Assembly (NCBI GenBank): GCA_945878385.1
Contig: CAMCTE010000016.1
Location: 1-21,873, forward strand
Direction of reading: 5' to 3'
From: Azohydromonas lata NBRC 102462
Lineage (GTDB): Bacteria > Pseudomonadota > Gammaproteobacteria > Burkholderiales > Burkholderiaceae_C
DNA length: 21,873 bases
The notes under the pieces are model-generated. The model searched no databases and was not told the DNA's origin. It worked only from the letters and a program-made list of their open reading frames with translations. Positions 8,116 through 15,996 of the stretch are shown piece by piece (position 1 is the first letter of the stretch; each line of letters opens with the position of its first letter). Made by a program: the position numbers and the translations under genes.

Positions 8116-10197
8116 ATGCCCGCTGCACTTTCCCCTCCCGTCGGTTTGAACCCTGCCCAACTGCAGGCGGTGCATCATCTGGACGGACCTTGCCTGGTAG
8201 TGGCCGGAGCCGGTTCGGGCAAGACCCGCGTGATCACCCACAAGATTGCGCGGTTGCTGCAGGCCGGGCTGGAGCCCGGGCAGATTGCAGCCATCACCTT
8301 CACCAACAAGGCAGCGCAGGAAATGCGCGAGCGCGCCAAGGCCCTGGTGGGGCCGCGCGCGGCCAAGGACTTGGCGGTCAGCACCTTTCACAGTCTGGGT
8401 GTGCGGCTGCTGCGGGAAGACGGCTCGGCCGTGGGCCTCAAGCCCGAGTTCAGCATCCTGGACAGCGACGATGTGCTGAGCCTGTTGCGCGATGCCGGTG
8501 CCACGACTGATGCCAAGTTGGCCCGCCAGTGGCAATGGTGCATCAGCCTGTGGAAGAACCAGGGCCTGGACAGCCACGGGGCGGCCGCCGCCGCACAAAA
8601 CGACAACGAGCGCGTGGCCGCGCGGGTGATGAAGCTCTTCGAGGAACGCCTGCAGGCTTACCAAGCGGTGGACTTCGATGATTTGATCGGCCTGCCCTTG
8701 AAGCTGCTGCAACGCGACGCAACGGTGCGCCTGAAGTGGCAGGACCGCTTTCATCATGTGCTGGTGGACGAATACCAGGACACCAATGCGGTGCAGTACG
8801 AGTTGATGAAGCTGCTGGTGTCGCACCCCGACCCGCGCCGCGCCGCGCGTTTCACGGCCGTGGGCGATGACGACCAGAGCATCTACGGATGGCGTGGCGC
8901 GACCATCGACAACCTCAAGCGCCTGCCCCTGGAGTTCCCGCAGTTGCGGGTCATTCCGCTGGAGCAGAACTACCGCTCCACCGCCGCCATCCTGCGCGCG
9001 GCCAACCATGTGATCGCCGGCAACCCCAAGCTCTTCGAGAAGAAGCTGTGGAGCGACTTGGGCGAGGGTGAGCCGGTGCGCCTGTTGGAGTGCGATGGTG
9101 AGGAGCACGAGGCCGAGCGGGCCGTGGGCTTCGTCCAGGCCTTGCGCGGCAATGGTGGGCCTTCCATCAAATTGTCGGATTTCGCCATCCTCTACCGCGC
9201 CAACCACCAAGCGCGTGCGTTCGAGCAGAAGTTGCGCGCCGCGCAGATCCCCTACAAGGTTTCGGGCGGCCAGAGCTTCTTCGACAAGGCCGAGATCAAG
9301 GACCTGTGCGCATGGTTGAGGCTGCTGGTCAATCAAGACGACGACCCGGCCTTCCTGCGGGCGATCACCACACCCAAGCGCGGCATCGGTCATCAGACGC
9401 TGGGCAAGCTCGGCGAGTTCGGCTCGATGTGGAAGACCAGCCTGTTCGAGTCACTGTTCGCGCCCAGCCTGGGGGCGGTGCTGCCGGCCAAGGCGGTGGG
9501 CTCGCTGCATGAATTCGGGCGCTTCGTGAACGACCTGGCCCACAAGGCAGGGCAGACCTCGGGTGCAGAAGATGCCAAGGCGCTGTTGATGGAATGGTTG
9601 CGCGAAATTGGCTACGAGCAACACCTTTTTGACGGCGAAGACAACGAAAAGCTCGCCACTGCCCGCTGGGCCAATGTGCTGGACTTCGTGGACTGGATCG
9701 GCAAGCGCTGCGGTGGGGAGATTGACAACCTGGGCGGTATGACCACCGAGACGCCGCGCCGCACGGTGCTGGAAGTGGCGCAAACCATCAGCGTCATCAT
9801 CAGCCTGGCCGAACGCGGTGACGAGCAGGATGTGGTGACGCTGTCCACGCTGCACGCCGCCAAGGGGTTGGAGTGGCCCCATGTGGTGCTGGCCGGCGTG
9901 AACGAGGGGCTGCTGCCCTTCAAGAGTGAAGACGACGAGATGACGCCGGAGCGCCTGGAAGAAGAGCGGCGGCTCATGTATGTGGGCATCACGCGGGCGC
10001 GGCAGACGCTGGCGGTCAGTACGCTGCGACGGCGCAAGCGCGGGCGGGAATTGGTGATGGCCATTCCGAGCCGGTTCATCCTGGAGATGAAACTCCACGA
10101 CACGCCCAACCGCGAAGACCCGCGGGAGAAATTGAAGCGCATGCGGCAGGAACTGGCGGCCAAGGTGGCGGCTTCAGCCAAGGTGGAAGGCGCATAG
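8116..10197 (+). CDS. rep: ATP-dependent DNA helicase Rep (UvrD/Rep family, SF1A)
   Basis: Rep is a 3'-to-5' DNA translocase that accompanies the replisome and clears protein blocks. The 693-aa product has the SF1A motifs in order: Q-motif NPAQLQAVHHLDGP (12-25), Walker A AGAGSGKT (30-37), Ia ITFTNKAAQEMRER, Walker B VDEYQDTN (217-224), III GDDDQSIYGWRGA (~250-262), V TLHAAKGLEWPHVV (~577) and VI EERRLMYVGITRAR (~615-629). Sequence around FTNKAAQEMRERAK and DFDDLIGLPLKLLQRD resembles Rep more than UvrD or PcrA. In-frame ATGs at 8080 and 8086 would add up to 12 unconserved residues. The 8116 start fits the TATGAT at 8085 and Rep N-termini. It is flanked by the broken phoD gene upstream (divergent) and the LytTR regulator gene downstream (convergent). 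Confidence 0.93.
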   Translation: MPAALSPPVGLNPAQLQAVHHLDGPCLVVAGAGSGKTRVITHKIARLLQAGLEPGQIAAITFTNKAAQEMRERAKALVGPRAAKDLAVSTFHSLGVRLLREDGSAVGLKPEFSILDSDDVLSLLRDAGATTDAKLARQWQWCISLWKNQGLDSHGAAAAAQNDNERVAARVMKLFEERLQAYQAVDFDDLIGLPLKLLQRDATVRLKWQDRFHHVLVDEYQDTNAVQYELMKLLVSHPDPRRAARFTAVGDDDQSIYGWRGATIDNLKRLPLEFPQLRVIPLEQNYRSTAAILRAANHVIAGNPKLFEKKLWSDLGEGEPVRLLECDGEEHEAERAVGFVQALRGNGGPSIKLSDFAILYRANHQARAFEQKLRAAQIPYKVSGGQSFFDKAEIKDLCAWLRLLVNQDDDPAFLRAITTPKRGIGHQTLGKLGEFGSMWKTSLFESLFAPSLGAVLPAKAVGSLHEFGRFVNDLAHKAGQTSGAEDAKALLMEWLREIGYEQHLFDGEDNEKLATARWANVLDFVDWIGKRCGGEIDNLGGMTTETPRRTVLEVAQTISVIISLAERGDEQDVVTLSTLHAAKGLEWPHVVLAGVNEGLLPFKSEDDEMTPERLEEERRLMYVGITRARQTLAVSTLRRRKRGRELVMAIPSRFILEMKLHDTPNREDPREKLKRMRQELAAKVAASAKVEGA

Positions 10198-10201
10198 TCT
10201 G

Positions 10202-10221
10202 GGCTGGGGGAGTGCCCAGCC
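10202..10221. terminator. hairpin between convergent rep and LytTR regulator genes
   Basis: GGCTGGG at 10202-10208 pairs with CCCAGCC at 10215-10221 around a 6-nt loop, starting four bases after the rep stop. It lies in the 65-bp gap between convergent genes. There is no T-run on the rep side, so the terminator role is inferred from position. Confidence 0.4.
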
Positions 10222-10262
10222 GTGGCGGTTTACGCCCTGGCGAGCGGTCGAGCGGCCTGCCG

Positions 10263-11087
10263 CTACATCCCCTTGAACAAGCCGGTGAAGCTGCGGCTGA
10301 CCTCCAGCTTTTCCGGGTGATCGCGCAGGCTGACGATCTGCCGCCCGCGTTCATCGCGCGTCACACTGGCCACCGCCTGCACATTCACGATGGTGCTGCG
10401 GTGGATTTGCCAGAACTGCTGCGGGTTGAGTTCGCTCACCAGTTCCTTGATCGGCTTGCGAATCAAGGCCTCCGCGTTGGCGGTCTGCACGCGGGTGTAT
10501 TTTTCATCGCTCACGAAGAACAACACCTCGTGCACGGGGATCAACTGCACGGTTTGTCCTGAACCGGCTTGCAGGAACTCCAGATGCGGGGCTGCCTGCC
10601 CGCGAAGCTGCGCGCCCAGTTGGTGCAGCAGGGCCTGCAGCGGCGGAGAGCTGTGCACGGCGTCTTCGCCGGCAGGGGTGGTGCGCGCGGCCAGCCGCTG
10701 CTGAACTCGCTGCACCGTTTTGGCCAAGCGTTCGGCTGCGGCGGGCTTGAGCACATAGTCCACGGCGCCCTGCTCGAAGGCCTGTACCGCGTATTCGTCA
10801 TAGGCGGTGATAAACACGATTTCGGGCAGCCACTCCTCGTCGCCCATGTCCATCTGCAGGATCTCGCGTGCAGCTTCCACACCGGTGAGCCCGGGCATGC
10901 GGATGTCCAGGAACACCACATCCGGGCGGTGTTGCTGCACCAACTCCACCGCCTCCAGGCCATTGCGCGCCTCGGCTGCGATCTCCAATTCGGGCCACAC
11001 CTGCGAAAGACGCAGGCGGAGCTGGTCGCGCATCAGCCGCTCATCATCGGCCAGCACTGCACGCACAGGAGCCGTCTCGTGGTTCAT
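10263..11087 (-). CDS. LytTR-family response regulator
   Basis: This is a cytoplasmic DNA-binding response regulator of the AlgR/LytR class, 274 aa. The N-terminal receiver domain (about 8-130) has the acidic pocket D14, D15, E16, the phospho-acceptor D61 in FLDIRMPG, T94 in FITAYDEYAV and K114 in VLKP. After a linker, a LytTR DNA-binding domain (about 165-274) shows VLFFVSDEKYTRVQT, IRKPIKEL and FWQIHRSTIVNVQAV. Its ATG overlaps the stop codon of the small membrane protein gene (ATGA at 11084-11087), indicating translational coupling in a kinase-membrane protein-regulator operon. A much longer open frame extends upstream but runs through the membrane protein gene in another phase and is not used. 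Targets are unknown; LytTR regulators often control membrane or envelope genes. Confidence 0.93.
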   Translation of the reverse strand: MNHETAPVRAVLADDERLMRDQLRLRLSQVWPELEIAAEARNGLEAVELVQQHRPDVVFLDIRMPGLTGVEAAREILQMDMGDEEWLPEIVFITAYDEYAVQAFEQGAVDYVLKPAAAERLAKTVQRVQQRLAARTTPAGEDAVHSSPPLQALLHQLGAQLRGQAAPHLEFLQAGSGQTVQLIPVHEVLFFVSDEKYTRVQTANAEALIRKPIKELVSELNPQQFWQIHRSTIVNVQAVASVTRDERGRQIVSLRDHPEKLEVSRSFTGLFKGM

Positions 11088-11437
11088 GTCGTACCCCGCG
11101 AACGCTGCACCAGCCACCAGATCAGGCCGGCCACGATGAGCACGGGCGCGAGTGCGAAGAGGCCGCCGATGACGGTGCCGATGAGCCCCAACACCAGGGC
11201 CACCACCACCAACACCGGCACCACGGTCAACAGCAGCAACAGAACAGCCGCCACGGCCGCCAGCACACCGACCATGCCCCAGCCGGAGGGCATCTTCAAG
11301 GCCAGGGGTTCGCCGTCGATCACCACCCTGATCGTTTCGTGGTCGCCGATCCAACTCAGGATGCCCGCCACGGCCAGGGTGCCCAGCACCACCATCATCA
11401 ACAGCAGGGTCATGCAGATTCGAAAAAAGGTTTTCAT
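11084..11437 (-). CDS. small membrane protein between kinase and regulator, function unknown
   Basis: I do not recognise a named family. The 117-aa product is strongly hydrophobic. The first membrane segment is at about residues 8-29. A short polar loop follows (about 30-52, containing SWIGDHETIRVVIDGEPLAL), then two or three segments between 53 and 111, and a basic tail QRSRGTT. The loop is probably extracytoplasmic if the short basic N-terminus is inside. AAGGAGA lies seven bases before the ATG, and its first bases form the kinase stop codon TAA, so it is translated right after the kinase (11-nt gap). Its own stop overlaps the regulator start. Strict placement inside a two-component operon suggests a partner or modulator of the kinase, an inference from context only. 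Confidence 0.85.
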   Translation of the reverse strand: MKTFFRICMTLLLMMVVLGTLAVAGILSWIGDHETIRVVIDGEPLALKMPSGWGMVGVLAAVAAVLLLLLTVVPVLVVVALVLGLIGTVIGGLFALAPVLIVAGLIWWLVQRSRGTT

Positions 11438-11448
11438 GGATGTTCTCC

Positions 11449-12873
11449 TTAGGCGGGTGTCGAGGGGGTGTTCGCATGGTTGGCTTCACCCACCACTCGG
11501 TAGGGCAGACGCGCGACCACCTGGGTGCCACCCCCCTCCAGCGGGCCCACGCTGAGCTGCGCCGCAGCGCCGTAGCGCAGCGCCAGGCGCTCACGGATGT
11601 TCTTCAGGCCGGTACCGCCGCCCTGCTGCCAATCGGCGGCCAGGCCCACACCGCTGTCGCTCACGGTCAGGCGCAGGTCGCCGTCCACCACGGCAGCCTC
11701 CACACGCAGCAGCCCGCCCTCGGGCTTGGGCTCCAGGCCGTGCTTGATGGCGTTTTCCACCAGCATCTGCAGCACCATGGGCGGGCACTCGGCCGAGTGC
11801 AGGCCTTCGGGGATGTGAACCTCGGGCTCCAGCCTGTCTTCCATGCGGATCTTCAGGATGGCCAGGTAAGGCTCGATCACCGACCGCTCCTGCCCCAGCG
11901 TGCGTGGGCCTGCGGCGCCGCCGTCGCGCAGCGTGGGCATGGTGGCGCGCAGCAGGTCGATGAGGGCGCGCTGCATACGGCTGGCGCGGGGCGGGTCCGT
12001 TTCAATGAGGTGTTCGATGGAGGCCAGGGTGTTGAACAGGAAGTGCGGCTCCACCTGAGCCTGCATGGTGGCCATGCGCGCTTCGGCCAGTTGGCGTTTG
12101 AGCGACTCGGCCTCAGCCATCTCGGTGGCCTGCGCGGCTGCGGCACGCGCCTGCAGTTGACCCTTGTAGGTCAGCTTGATGATGATGGAGGCCAGGATCC
12201 ACAACAGCGCCAGGTCGGTGAGGAAGTTCTCGGCATGCACGCGGCTGATGCGCACCGTGGGGCCGCTGGTGCGGGGCCCCCCCTCCACGGCCTCGATGAC
12301 GGGCTCGCGCAAGGCCTCTTTTACCGCCTGCTTGGCCTCTTCGATCGCTTCCTTTACCGCGGCAGCGTCAGCCCCTTCGGGCAGGGTCACCCGGATGGAC
12401 GCTTCATCTTTGCCGTCAGCGTTTCGTTGCACGTCCACGCGAATCTCGCGCGAAGCTTCGGTTGGCGCGGAGGCAGCAGAAGCTGCTGCCGCAGGTGCCG
12501 CAGCAGGACGCTTGAGCACGGTCACTCCGCTTTCGTCGATACGGATGTCCACGCCTTTGGCTTCGCCCTCGGATCCCCCTTTGGGCGCAGTCTCGATGCG
12601 GATGACCTGCTCCCGCTCACCGCGCGGTTTGCCAGGGGCTTCCGGCGGCTTGGGCGTCTTCGGTGCCTCGTGCCGCTCTTCGATCACCTCGCGCATCGTC
12701 CAGCTGAAAGGCGGCATGGACTGCAGGATCCCCGCCAGGATCATCAGCAGCAACGAAAGGACAAAAAATCGCTTCCAGGAGATGCCCACCAGCCAGGTGG
12801 CATAGGTGTGGAATCCCCGTACCAGAGGTTGCAGTCGTTGGCTCCAGGGGGGGGTCGCAGTCGGCGTGTTCAT
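11449..12873 (-). CDS. LytS/YehU-type sensor histidine kinase with large extracytoplasmic region
   Basis: This 474-aa inner-membrane kinase is predicted to phosphorylate the LytTR regulator encoded downstream. TM1 lies at about 35-53 and TM2 at about 216-234. Between them is a ~160-residue extracytoplasmic region: a Pro/Lys/Glu-rich start, two short beta-like stretches (QVIRIETAP and GVDIRIDESGVTVL), an Ala/Pro/Ser low-complexity linker (123-140), and a charged helical part rich in EAIEEAKQAVKEAL. A cytoplasmic helix leads to the His_kinase motif VEPHFLFNTLASIEHL with H277. The ATPase domain has its N box at VENAIKHG (N374), DSGVG at 406-410 and GTGLKNIRERL. The start at 12873 has GGAG six bases upstream and is preferred over ATG 12891. 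The sensor matches no domain I can name. Confidence 0.92.
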   Translation of the reverse strand: MNTPTATPPWSQRLQPLVRGFHTYATWLVGISWKRFFVLSLLLMILAGILQSMPPFSWTMREVIEERHEAPKTPKPPEAPGKPRGEREQVIRIETAPKGGSEGEAKGVDIRIDESGVTVLKRPAAAPAAAASAASAPTEASREIRVDVQRNADGKDEASIRVTLPEGADAAAVKEAIEEAKQAVKEALREPVIEAVEGGPRTSGPTVRISRVHAENFLTDLALLWILASIIIKLTYKGQLQARAAAAQATEMAEAESLKRQLAEARMATMQAQVEPHFLFNTLASIEHLIETDPPRASRMQRALIDLLRATMPTLRDGGAAGPRTLGQERSVIEPYLAILKIRMEDRLEPEVHIPEGLHSAECPPMVLQMLVENAIKHGLEPKPEGGLLRVEAAVVDGDLRLTVSDSGVGLAADWQQGGGTGLKNIRERLALRYGAAAQLSVGPLEGGGTQVVARLPYRVVGEANHANTPSTPA

Positions 12874-12984
12874 GGGTGCTCCATCATGCAATGCAGCCGC
12901 ACTGTAGGCAGGTGAGCCGGCGCAGGCAGCCCCGATGCGACAGACTGCACATCGCCAGGACGAACGGCAGCGGCATGCGATGGA

Positions 12985-14517
12985 TCAGGCCGGTCCGCCC
13001 GCGCCGCCTCGGCCATGCCGGGCGGCCCGCTCGCTCAGGGCGTTGGGGAAGAACAGCGCCGTCAGGCTTTTGCTGTGCACCGGCGAAAAGCCTGCACCGC
13101 CATACCCCTGCGAACTGCCCGAGGGTGCATCGCGCCGCCAGTCGCGTACCCAGTGGATTTCATCGGCTACCTCCAGAAGGCCCATGGTCTCCCGGTCGCC
13201 GATCAGCAGACCGTACATGCGAAGGCCGAGCTGCTCGCGTGCGGCATCGAGCTGATCCAAGGTGGCGCGGGTGCAGCCGAATTCCCCATCGCTGACGATC
13301 AGCACATCCGCGCTGGCCCATAGCCGCTGCTGCACCCGCTGCAGCGCTCGCTCAATGGGAGTCTGTACATCGGTGCCGCCATCGAAGCCCTGGCCAATGA
13401 GCTGCATCAGCCGTTCGAAGCCCTCGGGGCTGAAATCCAGCTCGCGTTCGATCACTTCATCCGGGCCACCGAAGGCGATCACGGTACAGCCTCGTCGCTC
13501 TCGATGGGCCACCCGAACCGCTTCCAGCACCACGGCCTTGGCGATGGACTCCGGTGCCCCCTGCATGGAACCCGATGTGTCCAGGCAGATGATCATCGGC
13601 CCGCGCTCCAGACTGTGCGCGGTGGGTGGGCTGGGGCGCTGGCGCGGTGGGGCCTGCGGGTCGGGACGCCAGTCCACCAACAAGGCCTGGCTGTCGTAGG
13701 TCAGCAGCCGCGCTTCGGCCTTGCGGGCGCGCCACAGCTTGTGCAGCACCGGATGGCGCAGTTGCTGCAGTTCGCTGCCCAACAGCCTTTCGATGCGGTC
13801 GCCCAAGCGGATGCCCTTGAGTTCACCGGGTGAATCGGGCAACACGGTTTCCACTGCCTGCAGGCCCACGGGTTCGCGAAGGCCTTCGTCGCTGTCCTGG
13901 GGTGCCGGCGGCTGCGGCGGCGTGATGCTGCGCTGCGCGCGGCCAATGCGCTGCAGCAGCGCACCCAATTCGGGGCGCTGCGCCATCAGGGCGGCCAGCC
14001 GCTTGGCCTCCTGCCACTCTCGGCTGCGCAGGTGGCCCTTGAGGGCATCCCATCGCAGGTGTTCCCCATCTCCCAAGCCTTGAATCAGGGCTTGGGCGTC
14101 CTCCCAGTCGGCCCGCTCGACGCTCCATTCGGCCTGGAAGGCATGGGCCATGGCGCGGATGGCCTCGCCGCGCGCTTGGCTCTCGTGGCGGTCGATCAGG
14201 TGGTCGGCATGCCACAGCGCCGTACGCAGCAATTGCAGCGTGGTGTCGGGGTTGCCGCGGGTCAAGGCCGGAAGGTTCAGCTCCGCCACCACCTTGCGCA
14301 AAGCAGCGGCCACCGGCGGGTCGTCGAAATCAGCGCCCGTCTCAGGCAGTTCACCTCCCAGCAGACGGTCGTGCCATCGCGCCAAGTCAAGAAGCCGCTG
14401 CCCCAGGGTGCCGCTGCTGCAGACGAGCCCCGGCAGCCAGAGTTCGCGCGCCAGAGCCTCAAGCAGCGGCCCGGGGTCGGCGGCGGGCAATCCTTCTGGC
14501 CTGGGTGCGCTGCACAT
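12985..14517 (-). CDS. viaA: ViaA-like VWA-domain protein, partner of the MoxR/RavA ATPase
   Basis: This cytoplasmic protein has a C-terminal von Willebrand A domain and is 510 aa (E. coli ViaA 483). The N-terminal two-thirds is helical and leucine/arginine rich. The VWA domain starts near residue 308 with MIICLDTSGSMQG (MIDAS D313-S317), then GFDGGTDVQTPIERAL and ADVLIVSDGEFGC, giving a complete metal-ion adhesion site. In E. coli ViaA works with RavA, binds phospholipid and respiratory complexes and affects aminoglycoside sensitivity. That role is family knowledge, not shown here. The start at 14517 overlaps the ravA stop by one base (TGATG), so the two are coupled. A 56-codon upstream extension inside ravA is rejected. 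The Gly/Ala-rich C-terminal tail is unremarkable. Confidence 0.85.
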   Translation of the reverse strand: MCSAPRPEGLPAADPGPLLEALARELWLPGLVCSSGTLGQRLLDLARWHDRLLGGELPETGADFDDPPVAAALRKVVAELNLPALTRGNPDTTLQLLRTALWHADHLIDRHESQARGEAIRAMAHAFQAEWSVERADWEDAQALIQGLGDGEHLRWDALKGHLRSREWQEAKRLAALMAQRPELGALLQRIGRAQRSITPPQPPAPQDSDEGLREPVGLQAVETVLPDSPGELKGIRLGDRIERLLGSELQQLRHPVLHKLWRARKAEARLLTYDSQALLVDWRPDPQAPPRQRPSPPTAHSLERGPMIICLDTSGSMQGAPESIAKAVVLEAVRVAHRERRGCTVIAFGGPDEVIERELDFSPEGFERLMQLIGQGFDGGTDVQTPIERALQRVQQRLWASADVLIVSDGEFGCTRATLDQLDAAREQLGLRMYGLLIGDRETMGLLEVADEIHWVRDWRRDAPSGSSQGYGGAGFSPVHSKSLTALFFPNALSERAARHGRGGAGGPA

Positions 14518-15989
14518 CAGGCCGTGACCGGCATGGGCAGGGGCACATCGGACAGTGCCTCGTCCATCGGCAGCGCCGCAAAGCCCGCCTCGCAGGCCTG
14601 CAGTCGGCCCAGCAGGTCGTTCAACAGGGTCGCGCGCTGTCGCAGCGGTTGCAGGCTGCGCAAGGCCAGGTCCTGGGGTAACCACAGGCGGTTCAACAGC
14701 TGGGCCTCCAGGTGGATCAGCCGCTCACGCGCATCGTCCAAGGCCCGCTGCACCGGTTCGCGCAGCGCTTGCACCTGCCCCACACGGGCGCGCACATGCA
14801 AGGGGCTCCAGCGCTTGCGCAGACTGTCCTCCACCCGTGCCGAATACACGCGCAGCATTTCGCTGGATGCACCCTGTTCGTCGGCCCCGCCCAGGCCGCG
14901 GGCCAGGGCCAGCTTGCCGGCCGTGTCGGCTCCGTCTTCGGCCTGTGCGCGGGTTTCAATCTCCAACTGTTTCTCAAAGGCCTCAACGGTGTGACGCCAA
15001 CCGGGAGCATCGGCTTCACCCAGGCGGAGCACACGCTGCTGCCACCATTGCAGCAGCGTGTGCACCTGCGCGGGCTCTGCCGCTGCAATGAAGGCCGCCA
15101 GCCACAGGTCTGTGGGCTCCACCACGCTGCGCCCCTCGGCAGCGGCGGCCACCCGCAGCAGGCGACCCAACTGGCGCCATCGGCGATCCGATACGCGGGT
15201 TTGCGGCGTGCGCAATTCGCGCAAGGCATCCAGTGCCTGTGCGCTGAGGGTGACGGCCTGCGCCGCCCCTGCCACTTCGGCACGATCGGCAACTGTCAAT
15301 CGACGCGGCGGGGGCGCGGTGGTGGTGGCGGCGCCGGTGACCAACTGCTCAAAGGCCATTTCACTGACCGGCTCCACCGGCACGCGGATCAAAAACCGGT
15401 CGTGAAACGCCTGCAGCGCCTCATCTCTTGGCGTTTCATTGCTGGCGCCCACCACGGTGACCAGGGGCACGGGAATCCGCGCCGTGCCGTTGTCGAATAC
15501 CCGCTCGTGCAGGAGCGTCAGTAGGGCATTGAGGATGGCGGAATTGGCCTTGAAGACTTCGTCCAGAAAAGCCACCTGCGCGGTGGGCAGATAGCCCTGC
15601 ACCAGGCGCTCGTAGCGGTCGTCTTCCAAGGCCTTCAGAGACAAGGGGCCGAAGAGTTCTTCGGGCGTGGAAAACCGCGTGAGCAGACGCTCAAAGCACA
15701 CGCTGTGGCCGTCCATGCCTTCAGGCTCGATCACCAGTTGCAGCCGCCGCGCCAGTTCGCTCTTGGCCGTGCCGGGTGGGCCAATGAGCAAGACATGCTC
15801 GCCTGCCACGGCTGCCAGCAGCACCAGGCGTGCGGCCGCAGCGCGCTCCAGCAGGCCGGCCTCCAAGGCCTGCACCATCAAGGGCAATGCACCGGTGACC
15901 TCAAGAGGCGCTGGGAGGGCGTCTGCCGTCCGGATGGAATTCACATCGGCCTCACATGGCGCCTGCGCGTGGTTGGCTGCGGGGCCCAT
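14517..15989 (-). CDS. ravA: MoxR-family AAA+ ATPase, RavA-like
   Basis: This AAA+ ATPase is expected to form a hexamer and remodel protein or membrane targets together with the VWA partner encoded next. In the 490-aa numbering, Walker A GPPGTAKS is at 70-77, RLLTRFSTPEELFGPLSLKAL at about 101-121, Walker B FLDEVFKAN at 141-149, sensor 1 GASNE around N184 and the arginine finger in FHDRFLIR at R198. The sequence is strikingly like E. coli RavA. A helical C-terminal region follows, corresponding to RavA's triple-helical and LARA regions, though LARA itself is not evident to me. The start is uncertain: ATG 15989 is only 7 nt after the MBL gene stop but lacks a ribosome binding site. GTG 15944, preceded by GAGG, would give 475 aa starting VNSIRT. 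Confidence 0.88.
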   Translation of the reverse strand: MGPAANHAQAPCEADVNSIRTADALPAPLEVTGALPLMVQALEAGLLERAAAARLVLLAAVAGEHVLLIGPPGTAKSELARRLQLVIEPEGMDGHSVCFERLLTRFSTPEELFGPLSLKALEDDRYERLVQGYLPTAQVAFLDEVFKANSAILNALLTLLHERVFDNGTARIPVPLVTVVGASNETPRDEALQAFHDRFLIRVPVEPVSEMAFEQLVTGAATTTAPPPRRLTVADRAEVAGAAQAVTLSAQALDALRELRTPQTRVSDRRWRQLGRLLRVAAAAEGRSVVEPTDLWLAAFIAAAEPAQVHTLLQWWQQRVLRLGEADAPGWRHTVEAFEKQLEIETRAQAEDGADTAGKLALARGLGGADEQGASSEMLRVYSARVEDSLRKRWSPLHVRARVGQVQALREPVQRALDDARERLIHLEAQLLNRLWLPQDLALRSLQPLRQRATLLNDLLGRLQACEAGFAALPMDEALSDVPLPMPVTA

Positions 15990-15996
15990 GGGGGGT

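Noticed and set aside
7761..8117. 118-codon minus-strand ORF as a separate small gene
   Set aside because: Its C-terminal half is the middle of the PhoD-like protein and it ends at the premature TAG, so it is part of the pseudogene. Its N-terminal part is antisense to the rep start region.
10263..11594. 443-codon minus-strand frame as one large regulator
   Set aside because: The extra N-terminal part runs through the small membrane protein and the kinase end in another phase. REC homology begins at the ATG at 11087, which overlaps the upstream stop.
11440..12915. 491-codon plus-strand open frame opposite the histidine kinase
   Set aside because: It is a mirror of the kinase in high-GC sequence. 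Its translation is His/Gly/Arg/Gln rich without any domain, while the minus-strand frame has complete kinase motifs.
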